64,000 bases of DNA from Mytilus trossulus (GCF_036588685.1 NC_086374.1:28078886-28142885), one strand, 5' to 3'. Counted from the stretch's first letter, positions 23,160 to 36,090 are shown. Notes: generated from the sequence alone by a model not told the origin. Program-made: numbers and translations.

Positions 23160-23640
23160 AACATTCCACATAATTACAATCAGTGATGTGCAAAACAGTA
23201 TGAAGATATATGTTGTCATGGAAACAGTTTCTTTGTATGATTGCATAATCTTCTATATTAAAGTTTGGAGAGAAAACTTGTGAATGGTAGATCTTGGCTC
23301 TATACTGCCACTAATTGTACTATAATGCCACTAATTGTACTATACTGCCACTAATTGTACTATACTGCCACTAATTGTACTATACTGTCACTAATTGTAC
23401 AACAGGTTTTGAAAATTTCATCTATAAGGAATTGTGATCTTCAATTTTGTTTCAAATAAGGATTTAAAAAAAAGAATTACAAACAATATGCAAGACAACT
23501 ACTAAAACACCCTTTTAAATGTTTTTAATAAAACTGTTTTTTTTTATCAGAAGAAAATTATAAAAGTAAAACTGGTTTTTTTTATCAGAAGAAAATTATA
23601 AAAGTAAAATGATTTTTTGTGAAGAATATTTGATTTTATT
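23160..23640 (+). other. Adenylyl cyclase 3' UTR candidate with AATAAA at 23527-23532
   Basis: Follows the TGA directly. An AATAAA hexamer lies about 370 bases after the stop; other hexamers occur further down, so the real poly(A) site is uncertain. It contains the 20-bp repeat at 23301 and an imperfect duplication of about 42 bp at 23531-23612 (ATCAGAAGAAAATTATAAAA twice). Confidence 0.5.
23301..23400 (+). repeat. Five 20-bp tandem units in the 3' UTR
   Basis: Unit TATACTGCCACTAATTGTAC repeated five times in exactly 100 bp with two single-base changes (TATAATGCC in unit 2, ACTGTCAC in unit 5). It starts 142 bases after the adenylyl cyclase stop. Confidence 0.95.
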
Positions 23641-26600
23641 GATGTTAATTTTTTACCAAAACAAATTTTAACCAGGTCAGGGACACCACAGTTGTATCTG
23701 TGCCTTATTTTAACTTGTCACCACGAAATAGGACACAGACTGTCAGTGGTAAATGTCTTGTGTCAAATCTTCAATGACTGGTAATATGCCAGGTTAATCT
23801 AAAGGGTCTTTATTTTTATGCAGACTTTAGTTATTCATAATGTTCAGTTCTATGAAGACAAGCTATCATTTGATTTTAAAATTTTAGATTTGTCATTTCA
23901 TAGTTATGGGACCTAAATTAAAGGAAATTTGATAAAGAAAAAACATGTCTTATGATAAATAACACGGTTGGTGTTTTTTTTTTAAATTTACGAAAACTTT
24001 TCCTTTTTTTGGTCAATCTTTAAGTCAAGCTACTTTTTAAAATTCACAAGGGAGTTATGGAATGTGAAGAACAACATTTGGAGCACATCTTTAGAAATAC
24101 ATTTTTCATAGGTGATTTAAGGGATAATGCAAATTGTCATTCCAAGGTAATAGGGATAAATTTGTTAAAAATGAATTATTTGTAATGTCTTAAACAAAGT
24201 CCATTATTTATTTCATAAAATCTGAAGGCAAATCAGCAGCAGAATGAATGAGCATGAAAATCAATAATCTGAAGTAACTGCATATAAACTATATAACATA
24301 AGTAACCAACAACAGTGGCTATGGCTTGCTAGGAATAGCTGTAATTTGGCACAAATACATTTATACATCGGTCCCAGCTATAACTTAATATGTTTGGTAA
24401 TACATATCACATTTTTTAGTCCTCTGATATTATGTATGGTTCTATTTAAGTATTATGTAAGTGCAATTATATAATTTATTTTCCTGCCAAAATGTTTATA
24501 TTTTATTTTCATGTTAAATTTCTATTTTGGCTCATCATATTTGCTAATTTATGTTGAAGATCTAGTCACTTTTGTCATGTTATTGTTATAAGTTTAGCAT
24601 AGTATTAAGATAATTTGTTATTATGGTATTTCCTCTAATATAACTGCAAAACTTTTGTGATATTACTTATATATGTATCTTATGGGTAGTAGTAATCTTT
24701 CATTTATAATAGTAGAGGACAATTTTGGGAAAACACTGACATTTAGCAAAAATAAAACTAGCAATGCCCATTTCAAGAGAAAAATTATTGCATTATTTTT
24801 TGACACAAAAGGTAATTAATTTAGTCTAATATCAAGAATTCACAATGTAAAAATGTTTTTTATTTGCTATTGAGCATTCCTGGCCTTGAAGGCATAAAAC
24901 TTTGCTCAGTGCTCGGAGCACAAAAATCATTGCTCGAAACATGAAATTCAGCAATTTGATTGGTTGATTCTCGAGTCTGATTACAAAAATCGTGCTCGAA
25001 AGTTTTATGACCCTGATGCCAGATGAAGGTAAATTTGATAACATATGGTACATTTGGTCAATGATCATTTTTGTTTTTTGTATTATACATTGGTGCAGTA
25101 TAAAACTTTTGTTGTGGTGCTCTCATTTCAGTTCAATTCATAAGTCAGTGTATCAATTATAACAACAATGCATCGATATCATTCCCTTTCTGTGGTGATC
25201 TCATTTTATTTTTCCCATATACGTAATGAACACTACAATATAGTATTGTTTTGTTTCATAAATCCTGTAAATGTAAGATACATTTATATATACACTATCA
25301 CATTGTTTTTTCTTGATGAATGTCATGGTTGTGTTTTGTATTGTATCAGTGTCATTGTCAATAACATGAAATCCTTAAATTGTTATCAATGTGATTGCTC
25401 AGATAATTTATTAATTGTTTAATTTATGACAAGATTTTTGTTGGACACATTTTTGTGTTTAATAAATTTGAAATCCAGTAAGAATATATATAATAACTAT
25501 TGCGAATCTGTTAAGAACAAGATTGACAGTCTTACAGTATAAAATGAAGTTGTATATCTTGTTTGTAAATTGATTGCCAGATCGTTCCTTAATGTCCAAC
25601 AATGTGGCAACTGTTTTGTTAATGTTCAGGACTAGAACTTAAGATACATTAATCAGTAAGGCAGATGCAAACAAGTGGCTGTAACAGGGGAAAGACATAT
25701 TTTTGACAACAACTAGAAATTGATGACATGCATGGAAGGGTTTGAAAGTTTGCATTGCAACTTGTGACCTACATAATCCTATTTACTGCAAGGGTTCTTG
25801 CTGATGGCAATGAACAATATCCAGGTAAAATCATAGTTAATAGCCTCATTTTGACTTGATGTTTTTAAAAGTTTGAATATTATCAATTATTTCAGACTTT
25901 ACCATTTTGAAGACATTGAAATGTATTGATATGAAATCCATTTACATCAGAAATCACACAATTTACACAAGAGTCCCTATGTCTGACCCTCAATTTCAAG
26001 AAAATTACATTTATGATGTTAAATATTTTTCCTTTGACATTTACATAACTTTGAAATGTATACAATTTGAAATCAGCTCTCCTACATTGGTCCTAGTGGT
26101 ATGGTTATTTTGAGCTGTTCTTATCTTTTATAGGCTGTTGGATATTTTATGGTATATAATCAGCAAAACCTTTTTCTGAAATTGCTGACGAAATAAATTA
26201 TAAATCAAATGGAATGATGATTACTGCAGATAATTAGAATAACCCTATTTTCTTTAATTTAATATTTGTCAGTAGACAATAACTGTTCATTATTACTTTT
26301 GGAAATTAAAGATATGTCTGTTTTCTTGCTTGTGATTTCCAAAGTGAAACGATTAGATTTTTTTTAAATGTCTTTAAATTTTGTATTTAGGCTTTTAATC
26401 ATCATCAACATAACCTCTATAGCTCAATGAAATTAAAAGCTCAATGAATCAATGGCATAAATCATAAAATCATAAAGAAGGAACTCTATTATAATTCCAA
26501 TATGTTATACAGTCATAGACCAAGTTTCATACTAATTCTAGTCAAGTGTTTTATGCCTGAAGATATTTTTTATGTTTTACTAAATCATGACATAAGACAA

Positions 26601-28287
26601 TTAAAATCATTTATGATATTATTATTTAAGGTCTATAACAAAATCTAGTCAATTATACAAACTATTTGTTGATTTGTAATATTCTACTGTTTTGTAATAT
26701 TTAATTTTAACTGACTTTGCCTTCATTGACATGTATTTATTTGACTAGGTAGAAAGCTTTAAAGAAACAGTATATCTCTTTTGTAGAATGGAACTGGTTT
26801 GTAAAGAATACATGTATTTAAACTTTAACTTCTTGCTTTAATGCTAAAGATTTATCATCTTGCTTTAATGTTAGTGTAATAACAAAAGGTAAATTAAACA
26901 TTCCATTTGAAGCGGTTAAGTACATGGTATTTTAAACTTATAAAATGTTTATATTTTAAGTGGGAATACAAACTAGAAAACATTTCAAGTTTGGATTAAA
27001 ACAGTGAATGTTTTAATCAGTGAATGAACCCTTTTATTTTTTATTGATGTTGATATTTCATTGTTATCTGAATAAATGTTATATTTCTTATAATACATTA
27101 TTGTGTTATCATTTACAACCTTTTCTAAAGACCTCACTTCCACTATCTTCAGTTTCATAGTTTGTGTTAGAGGCACAAACTCATTCACAGTAAAAGAAAA
27201 AAGTATAAATAGCAACCAAAAAAAAAGAAGAGCAAATAATGGTGTACTGGGTTTAACGGAGATGTGGAATCTACGGAAATAAGCATCAACACAACAACAC
27301 ATAAATTGCCAAAAGGTCAAAATACTGTCTTTAAAAACAGAAAGGTGTTTATTTAAAATGCCAAGCTCTAAAATGTCCCTAGTGTACTAAAGATATGAGA
27401 CAGAGGCAATAGATACCAAAAGGGATAATCAAACCCATAAGTAGAAAACAAACAAACAATGCCATGGCAAAAAAATTGAAAGACAAACAATAGTATACCA
27501 AAGACAACATAGTAAACTAGACAGGGCAAAAACTTTCGGTGATCTCAGATTTTCTGGAAGGATAAAAGAATCCTGCTCCGCATTTGGCACCCTTTGTGTT
27601 GCTCATACATGTACACATTTGAGGAAATTAGGATGTGGTCGCAACATTTGGAACATATCTGTCGTCATCTGGGAAAAAGATATTTGGCAAAACGGTCAAC
27701 CTTCTGGTGCATAATTGTATCTGTAAAACATTTGAAGGTATGAGCTACTTCACACTTGGATTTGTTTGTTTCACTAGTTTCCTTGTAAGGATAAGCCCTC
27801 TTTGAATTTGAATAAGATATTTCAAGAAAGAAGTGCTTACAAGGTTTCCAACTGGGGAAATGCACTGGAATACATGCCGTAGCTAACTAGTTTTCTTGAT
27901 ATCTCAATATCCTACCTTTCAATGCCAACCTGAGGACAAAATAAATGTAGATGAAAAAGAAAACAATGAAAAATGGGACAGGAAAATAACCTCTTTACCC
28001 TAAAAAAAAAAGTATGCTTTGGTTATTTTGGATAACAAAAGCAAGCAAAAAAAGCAAAAACAAAAAATGTATTTTGCTCTTAAATAAAGGTACAATTTAC
28101 AAGAGAATCAAGTACAAACAAGTCAATAACAATAATGTAGCGTATTAAAGAACAAGCAGCAAGAAACTCTTCAATTTCCAGTCAAAATTGTTTGAGCTAT
28201 AAGCAATAATTTTACCAAACTTAGTTCAATGATTTCTGATGATTATTGTTTGTTATGTGTTGCTGTATATCATATTTTTTTCGTTTT
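23641..28287. other. Intergenic, no gene recognised
   Basis: AT-rich, several short open frames without family features. Holds an imperfect foldback at about 24870-25025 (CATAAAACTTTGCTC against GTGCTCGAAAGTTTTATG) and a bivalve repeat at about 27400-27640 (CAATAGATACCAAAAGGGAT, GATCTCAGATTTTCTGGAAG). The rest holds nothing I can name. Confidence 0.5.
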
Positions 28288-30207
28288 TATACGACCGCAA
28301 ATTTTGAAAAAATTTTCGTCGTATATTGCTATCACGTTGGCGTCGTCGTCGTCGTCGTCGTCGTCGTCCGAATACTTTTAGTTTTCGCACTCTAACTTTA
28401 GTAAAAGTGAATAGAAATCTATGAAATTTTAACACAAGGTTTATGACCATAAAAGGAAGGCTGGTATTGATTTTGGGAGTTTTGGTCCCAATATTTTAGG
28501 AATTAGGGGCCCAAATAAGCATTTTCTTGGTTTTCGCACTATAACTTTAGTTTAAGTTAATAGAAATCTATGAAATTTTGACACAAGGTTTATGACCACA
28601 AAAGAAAGGTTGGGATTGATTTTGGGAGTTTTGGTTTCAACAGTTTAGGAATTAGGGGCCAAAAAGGGGCCCAAATAAGCATTATTCTTGGTTTTCGCAC
28701 AATAACTTTAGTTAAAGTAAATAGAAATCAATGAAATTTGAACACAATGTTTATGACCACAAAAGGAAGGTTGGTATTGATTTTGGGAGTTTCGGTCCCA
28801 ACAGTTTAGGAATTAGGGGCCAAAAAGGGACCCAAATAAGCATTTTTCTTGGTTTTCGCACCATAGCGTTAGTATAAGTAAATAGAAATCTATGAAATTT
28901 AAACACAAGGTTTATGACTATAAAAGGAAGGTTGGTATTGATTTTGGGAGTTTTGGTCCCAACAGTTAAGGAAAAAGGGGCCCAAAGGGTCCAAAATTAA
29001 ACTTTGTTTGATTTCATCAAAATTGAATAATTGGGGTTCTTTAATATGCCGAATCTAACTGTGTATGTAGATTCTTAATTTTTGGTCCCGTTTTCAAATT
29101 GGTCTACATTAAGGTCCAAAGGGTCCAAAATTAAACTTAGTTTGATTTTAACAAAAAATGAAACCTTGCGGTTCTTTGATATGCTGAATCTAAAAATGTA
29201 CTTAGATTTTTGATTATTGGCCCAGTTTTCAAGTTGGCCCAAATCGAGGTCCAAAATTAAACATTGTTTGATTTCATCAAAAATTGAATAATTGGGGTTC
29301 TTTGATATGCCAAATCTAACTGTGTATGTAGATTCTTAATTTTTGGTCCAGTTTTTAAGTTGGTCTAAATTAAAGTGCAAAGGGTCCAAAATTAAATTCC
29401 GTTTGATTTTAACAAAAATCAAATTCTTGGGCCTCTTTGATATGCTGAATTTAAACATGTACTTAGATTTTTGATTATGGGCCCAGTTTTCAAGTTGGTC
29501 CAAATCAGGATCTAAAATTATTATATTAAGTATTGTGCAATAGCAAGTCTTTTCAATTACACAGTATTGTGCAATGGCAAGAAATATCTAATTTCACAAT
29601 ATTGTGAAATAGCAAATTTTTTTTTAATTAAGAGTTATCTTTCTTTGTCCAGTAAAGTAAGCAAGAAATATCTGCAAGATTTTTTTTTAATTGGAGTTAT
29701 CTTTCTTTGTCCAGAATCAACTTAAATCTTTGTTATATACAATATACAATGTATATTCACTTTTTACTACCAACTGATAAATTTAAATAATCTTTACCAT
29801 TCAGTGATAACAAGCAGTTTTTTTTACATCTTAATATTTTATGATGTATTTAAATGAGTAGTAATTGTTGCAAACTCCATTAGAATATTTTAATTGAAAT
29901 TAGTTTTGGAATAAGGGAAAGGGGAATGTGATTAAAAAATTGGGTTCAATTTTTCTCATTTGAAATTTCATAAATAAAAAGAAAATTTCTTCAAACATTT
30001 TTTTGAGAGGATTAATTTTCAACAGCATAGTGAATTGCTCTAAGAGAAAACAAAAATTTTAAGTTCATTTGAATACATTCATTCTGTGTCAGAAACCTAT
30101 GCTGTGTCAACTATTTAATCACAATCCAAATTTAGAGCTGAATCCAGCTTGAATGTTGTGTCCAAACTTGCCCCAACCGTTCAGGGTTCAACCTCTGCGG
30201 TCGTATA
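28288..30207 (+). mobile_element. 1.9-kb repetitive element with 12-bp inverted ends, non-coding
   Basis: Ends are TATACGACCGCA and TGCGGTCGTATA. After a GTC trinucleotide run (28334-28368) it holds about four modules of 150-160 bp starting TTTTCGCACTATAACTTTAG (28382, 28531, 28692, 28853). About four modules of 130 bp built on GGGTCCAAAATTAAACTT follow (from 28987), then a unique tail. No transposase frame. I recognise this as a very common bivalve repeat; mobilising enzyme unknown. Confidence 0.8.
28334..28368 (+). repeat. GTC trinucleotide microsatellite
   Basis: About ten GTC/CGT units inside the 5' part of the 1.9-kb element. It gives a poly-Arg open frame on the minus strand that should not be read as a gene. 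Confidence 0.9.
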
Positions 30208-32440
30208 AAGCTACGCCCTGCGAAGCATCTGGTTTGTTTTTGTTTTGTACATTAATAAGGTCGTTTATTGGATCTTTTAAATTGATTTGCATGTTTCATT
30301 TCAAGCTTGAAATATTTGACTATGTTGTGTGGGCAATGCTCATTGTTTTAGACCGCACAGTGAGCCATAGTCGTTAACGTTTTGTCATATTGATCTCTGA
30401 TGGAGAGTTGTCTCATTGGCAATCATACCAATCAATCTAAATTATCAATAATTCAGCTGGGGTAATTTCTTTGAAAAAAGAAGTTTTGTAGGAAAACAAC
30501 TTCGGTTAACTTGATCACCAAAACAACTGCAAATTAATATGAAAATGAGGTTTTTAAATCTTTCCAATGTGTCATTTGAACACAATTATAATATCAGGTA
30601 CTTAATTAAACATAAATTAAATGAATTTGCTTCTAGAGATACTAAATTATCCCATACGGAGATATTTAAAATAAGAATTTATACTGGGGATCATCATCAT
30701 ACAACCCTTTATATGGCACCAATGCGTTTGAAAAAGCAAACAACATTGAATCGTCACTTTCACCTTTTGGTTTTCAGCGGAAATCGATGATTACAAAAGA
30801 TGATTCCTAAAGATTTTATGTTGACTCTAGAAAGTTAAAGCAAATAACCAACCAAAACTTATATCCATTACCGTATATATATGACATATAAACAGAGTAA
30901 GGAAAAGCTAGTTATTTTTATTTTTTAAGACATGAAGACGTATTTGTAAAATTTCAGTGTACAAGAAAGACCAACAGAAGAGGTTATTTGCGATCCACGA
31001 CGGTTAATTTACATTTACGCATGAGATTGAGATACTCAACTTTAAATGGAAATACAAAAAACGATATGCAATATTATTAGACATGATGCTATTTTTATTT
31101 AGATATTGACCGATCTTAAACACTTTTTCTTTTTTTTAAACGTAGAAGACTGTACAATTAAGATGTAAAAAATTTGGAGTTTCGAATGTTGCAAAGAGTT
31201 GAATTTCAAGGAAATTAAAATGTGCATAAATAGAGTTTAATACTTACTGAAGTGGCATTTTGTGAGGTCTTTCGGAGTTGACCATTTTGATAATTGTTTT
31301 TATAGTACTTCGAAGCTCTAAAATAAAACCACATCTGTAAATAAATGTCTCAGTTTTAAAATTAGCCATCGTTTATATCCATTTTTACGAAATGGGCAAA
31401 GGAATCTGCCTACCTGAAATGAATTGCGCATCTAAACCAATCAGTTAGTTTCGGACACACAGAAGGAGGGACGGACGTACGGACGGACAACGCGATGGCT
31501 ATATCTGCTCCATCAAATTTTTCGGGGAGCATAATAAGGTATTATTTCGGAAGTGGTAGTGAAAACAACAATACAAATAGACATGAAAGTGCCCCTATCA
31601 CTGCATTACATTAAGTATAGAAAGTATTGACCAACATTTCATTATTTCCGTATGCAAACTGTTGAGCGTCTTTTTTTCAATGAACACTACAGAACACTCA
31701 AACTTTACACAAAACTACACGGATATACAATTAAAAGAATAAGTTATCAACAGAACATATAAATTACTCTACAGAATGCAAAACTCAACTAATTCGAATT
31801 TTATCATATTTTTAATGAGAGAAATTTACATGACTGGTTGATTCTTACGGTAAAAGGATGGTTACCCTCGAGGAAGACAGAAGAAAGTACCGATTTCCCC
31901 AGTTTTATGTTCTCATAAGGGAAAACAATCAGATATTTAATTATTTAAGGAATGTTCACGATCGTTCCTGTCCTCAGTGATTTGGTGCAGTATTGAGTAA
32001 GCTTAGAGTTGAAAATGACTTCGTCAGGTAAAACTTCACATGATGCTTGACCTGAAATGTACAAAACACCATTTTAATGTTACTTCTAAAGTATAACCTA
32101 CATAATGATTATTTTCGTTTTCAATGATTGTTGGATTTGATAAACATCTGAGGCAAAATGTGTATTTGTATCGTCGAACTTAACATAATTTCCAACAGAA
32201 AGTTAAAACATCATAATCATGGCAATATATGATTGAAGAATCATCTTTTCAAAATTACCATTCATCAAATATCCGCATTGCATTTCGGCCAAGTTTTCAA
32301 CACAATATAAGAAGAAATAAGTTAGTTTTGCATAAACCATGTGTCCTAACAAGCGGTGATCATGTCAGTGCTGAAACCGATCGTTTGATTGGTGAAAACC
32401 TGTGTTCAAACAGTGCTGCAGTCGACTGATATATATATAT
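30208..32440. other. Intergenic, no gene recognised; repeat fragments
   Basis: 30391-30435 is a reverse-oriented end of the short bivalve element (GGAGAGTTGTCTCATTGGCA). About 31440-31530 is a GGACGGACG-rich repeat fragment of a kind common in molluscs. No exon with supporting splice sites or family motif was found. Confidence 0.5.
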
Positions 32441-32444
32441 ATAT

Positions 32445-32622
32445 ATGCGTTTTGTTTAAATATACTTTTTCACTCTTTTGGTCTTTTGGAAAATGTTGTT
32501 TGTGCTGTTTTTAGACCCTTCTACAACGAAATTTGTTTGACATGCACACGTATAAAAATTGCGGTTTTTATCCAACGCAGTCATAGGTTTGAACGTAGTT
32601 TTCAATTTAGACTCGTTTATAT
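32445..32622 (+). repeat. 178-bp direct repeat, copy 1
   Basis: Starts ATGCGTTTTGTTTAAATATA just after a (TA)n run and ends ACTCGTTTATAT. Copy 2 at 33021-33198 differs at one base that I can find, so the duplication is recent. The copies start 576 bp apart. Confidence 0.93.
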
Positions 32623-33020
32623 TTTTTGTTTGGGCATGTATCATATTTTCCCTCCGGTTTATATGATCCGTTCATCCTATATATTGACTCTTAAAATTCA
32701 AGAGTTAATCTAAAAATGAGGGTACTTTCTCTAAAAATGAGGGTGCTTTTTATATGGCCTTCCAAATACCGTTTCGATCCCTAACATCACTGAAGAGACA
32801 TTTATTGTCGAAATCCGGATATGGTGTACTAAAGAAATATTGACACCGAATGTTTGTGGCACAACATCCTGTCCACAAGTTAACAATTTTTTTTCTTTCT
32901 GTGACGTATTAAATTTATAATAAGATCCATTTTGTTACAACCTGTGATCAATTTTATTTGGCAATCGCCAATGGCAGTCAGCAGGGTTAAAGAACATCAG
33001 TTGTTCGACCTGTTAGTCAA

Positions 33021-33190
33021 ATGCGTTTTGTTTAAATATACTTTTTCACTCTTTTGGTCTTTTGGAAAATGTTGTTTGTGCTGTTTTTAGACCCTTCTAC
33101 AACGAAATTTGTTTGACATGCACACGTATAAAAATTGCGGTTTGTATCCAACGCAGTCATAGGTTTGAACGTAGTTTTCAATTTAGACTC

Positions 33191-33198
<8 letters not shown>
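33021..33198 (+). repeat. 178-bp direct repeat, copy 2
   Basis: Near-identical to 32445-32622. Its right end merges into the (TA)n tail of the minus-strand tRNA-SINE, whereas copy 1 continues into unrelated sequence. Confidence 0.93.
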
Positions 33199-33227
<29 letters not shown>

Positions 33228-33484
33228 TACGTCTGAGTCAGTGACAACCCTACAACAGATGTATCCATCGGATCGCCATCAATGATGGTGATACATGGCT
33301 GTGTACATAATGTATATACAACTCGTCTAAACATCAACCCAACAATGTTAGATCTGTAAATTTGCTTTCGCAAATTTTTGGTTCTTCCCTCGCCGGGATT
33401 CGAACCCATGCTTCTGTGATATCGTGACACCAAATCGCCTGCACTGCAGCCGTCCCGCTAGACCACACGACCACCTGGGCTCTC
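33194..33484 (-). mobile_element. tRNA-derived SINE with (TA)n tail
   Basis: On the minus strand the head reads CCCAGGTGGTCGTGTGGTCT. It has an A-box-like TGGTCTAGCGGG (33454-33465) and a perfect B-box GGTTCGAATCC (33396-33406), with tRNA-like spacing. A conserved body containing GATGGCGATCCGATGGATAC follows, then a TA microsatellite at 33194-33226. The head lacks a full cloverleaf acceptor stem and continues into the body, so it is a SINE and not a functional tRNA gene. Confidence 0.88.
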
Positions 33485-33625
33485 AAAAGCCTAATGGATT
33501 AAAAAACCTAATTGTTTGCACAAGACAAGGAAGCATCTTGAATTACACAATAAGTTAATTTTTTTGCATTTACATTTGCCTGTTTTACAGCCGTCCCGAC
33601 AGCTGCAGTGAACATGACCTTGGCC

Positions 33626-35738
33626 TCAACTTAAAGGAAGCAATTGTACTGCTTTTCTGATGTTAACCTCTGTATTCTCTGGTATGTCCAACATTGTTAA
33701 TTCCTTTCTTTGAATCTTTTTAATTTGATTACAACTCATTAAACCGAAAATGATTCCAACTTTTGTACCTACTTTATATCCATTTTCTGCAATATCAAGC
33801 ACAACACCTTTGATGTTTTTACAGTCCATCGGCCCACGGTCTACTCTTTGTACTGGTTTTTTCGCACGTATTATTTTGAAATTTGTGTGTTTGAGTCCAG
33901 ATTGGTGTCAGTTTCAGTGTTTGTGTCCATATCGGTTTCCATTTCAGTGTTTATCTCCAGATCTGTTTCCGTTTCAGTGTTTGTGTCAAGATCTGTTTCC
34001 GTTTCAGCGTTTGTGTCAAGATCAGTTTCTGTTTCAGTGTTTGTGTCAAGATCAGTTTCTGTCTCCATGTTTGTTCTGACATTGTCGTCACTAGTACGTG
34101 TAGTAGCTGTTGTCAATGCAATTAAATCTTCTTCAGTTTCAAGAGTGTCAAGTAATTCTTTTGGAAGGGCTGACGTTGACAAGCCAACTTTAGGGTCACA
34201 TCCGAATAAAGCTTTATACGGCGACTGATCAATTGTTCTATGGTGTGACCTGGGGAAAAAAAAAATTAGGAATTATTTAAAAAAAATAATTAGGGAATGC
34301 AAATAGTTCAATATCAAACATAAACAACAACCACTACAACAACAACTTGAATCATTAATGTTAGTTTTCTGCTAAAGTCAGTTTGGTATGAACTACTTGT
34401 GACTGGTCAATGATATTTTGTATGAAGTTGCCTTAACATCATTACATATCTATTTGACGTCTATTTTGAGACCCTGTATGAGCCAGTGAATTTGAATTTA
34501 TTAGAAAATTTCAATGTTGATTTGACTGCTTACGTTACTTTGATATGTGCTACATATAATTACCGATCAGTGATATTGTGTATGGAGTTGCAATACAATC
34601 AGTTCATCTCAGATAATTTCAAGCCACTGTCAACGAAATTATTGTCTATTAACATTGTCGATGTATTAATAAGCAATGATACTGTCCATCAGATTCCTTT
34701 TCTTAATTTTAGGTGAACAGGTGAGACATACCTCTGTGTCAACCATTTATTTAGAAATAATCTATATTATTTTTAAACTGTTTGTTTTTGGGGTGGTTTT
34801 TTTTTTGGCTCTTTTTATTTTACATGATTAAACAACAATTTTAACTTTAAAAAAATATATACCTGTTTTTATGGAATTGCACAAATCTCAATCCCTCTGA
34901 CCAGTGTGTGTTGTTGTTTTCGTGTGTCCAAGAAATCGTCATACTCTTTATGTCAGCGTTTGCTCTTTCGACAGAGCCCTGACTTTGAGGGTGACGTGGT
35001 CTACCATGCACTAATTTCAGCTCTGGTCAAAGGAGTTTAAGTTCTGTAATAACATTAGCCGTAAATTCCCTTCCATTATCACTTTGCAGTATATGTGGAG
35101 CTCCAAAAAGTAGAAAAATGTCAGTGAGTTGGTAAGCCACTTCAGCTGCTCTTTTTGTCTTTAAAGGGCGCAGTACACTGAATTTGGTTAAGTGGTCTTG
35201 GTAGTGCATGATCCACTTGTATTCTCCATCTGGACATGACTGATAGTCAACAAGGTCGACTTGACAACGGGAATTGAAATCTGTAGAAGTGATAGGACGA
35301 ACAACTAATTTTGTGGTTTCAGTACGACTTTTCTTCAAAATGCACCGTTCACACATCTGAATGAAAATTCTGATAATTTCTCTGCTGATATTGGCAAATT
35401 GTTTTTTTTAACTCCTTATATGTCTTGTGGATGCCTCCATGGCCAACTCCAGAATGTGCAGTTATAATCAACGGATAAAGTCCATCTACTGTACAATAGT
35501 AAAAAATTTCGTCACCTTTGCGAATGAGTTTTTCAATGCCTGCTACACTCAAAACATCATATTGCCTCAAGAAATACCTTTGAAGAGCAGTCTTTTTGGA
35601 ACTTAATTTTGCTTCCTTTACATTCCCAATAGTCTCCCTGTATCTTTCACGTGTAAATATTGAATTATTAGAAGATTTATTGTCATCATACAATTTAATT
35701 ATTTCATCATGAAATTTCTTTTTTATACTGTTTTCCAT
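33626..35738 (-). pseudogene. KRBA2-like integrase gene (GIN/Ginger-type), disrupted
   Basis: Reading down from ATG at 35738 there is an N-terminal domain (SAKL-type LSSKKTALQRYFL). An HHCC zinc-binding module follows (AHSGVGHGG and CERCILKK), then an integrase core with the two aspartates (QVDLVDYQS, LQSDNGREF) and the glutamate (SQGSVERAN). A GT-AG intron (34862-34250) follows, then an acidic repeat and a C-terminal module (VVLDIAENGYKVGTKVG). Three breaks: a frame shift at the A8 run (35402-35409), an in-frame TGA at 35029-35027 at a normally Trp position, and a frame shift near 33870. The family derives from transposon integrases and is often annotated KRAB-A domain-containing protein 2-like in molluscs. 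The single homopolymer shift could be a sequencing error; the other two argue for decay. Confidence 0.85.
33885..34070 (-). repeat. 30-bp tandem repeat encoding Thr/Glu/Asp decapeptides
   Basis: Six units encode variants of TETETDLDTN within the integrase pseudogene. The complementary strand gives a VSVSVFVS-type open frame that is only a shadow. Confidence 0.9.
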
Positions 35739-35889
35739 CTTAACACTTTAGTTTTTACTGCTTAAAAATGAACAGTTTTGTTCATATATTTGATATATTA
35801 AATGTACTCACATATTGAGAGTGTATACCTTTAGGCAAAGTAATGAATTATATGTTAAAAGGGAAACGAGTTGTTGTGAACTTCAAATA

Positions 35890-36090
35890 GGCCAAGGTAA
35901 AATAATGATTTGTACAAGTTATTATCTTTTTCTCCACAAAATTTGTACAGGTTATTACTTGTACAATTATATTCATACAAGTAATAACCTGTATGATGGC
36001 ATCATACAAGTAATTACTTGTATGAAAAATTTGTACAATAATAACCTGTACAAAATAATAACATGTACACGACATATATATATATATTAT
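35890..36090. repeat. Cluster of TTGTACAGGTTATTACTTG palindromic units and (TA)n
   Basis: Variants of ACAAGTAATAACCTGTA and its reverse complement occur at least six times within 200 bp, making nested foldbacks. A short TA run is at 36076-36089. Confidence 0.8.

Noticed and set aside
28253..28450. Arg-rich small protein on the minus strand
   Set aside because: Poly-Arg is the translation of the GTC microsatellite in a repetitive element.
30539..30790. 83-residue open frame in the intergenic region
   Set aside because: No recognisable domain, no splice sites that would extend it, and repeat-like surroundings.
33390..33470. Functional tRNA gene on the minus strand
   Set aside because: A and B boxes are present, but there is no matching acceptor stem and the sequence continues into a SINE body with a TA tail.
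33848..34228. Val/Ser-rich protein on the plus strand
   Set aside because: It is the antisense of the Thr/Glu/Asp decapeptide repeat in the integrase pseudogene.
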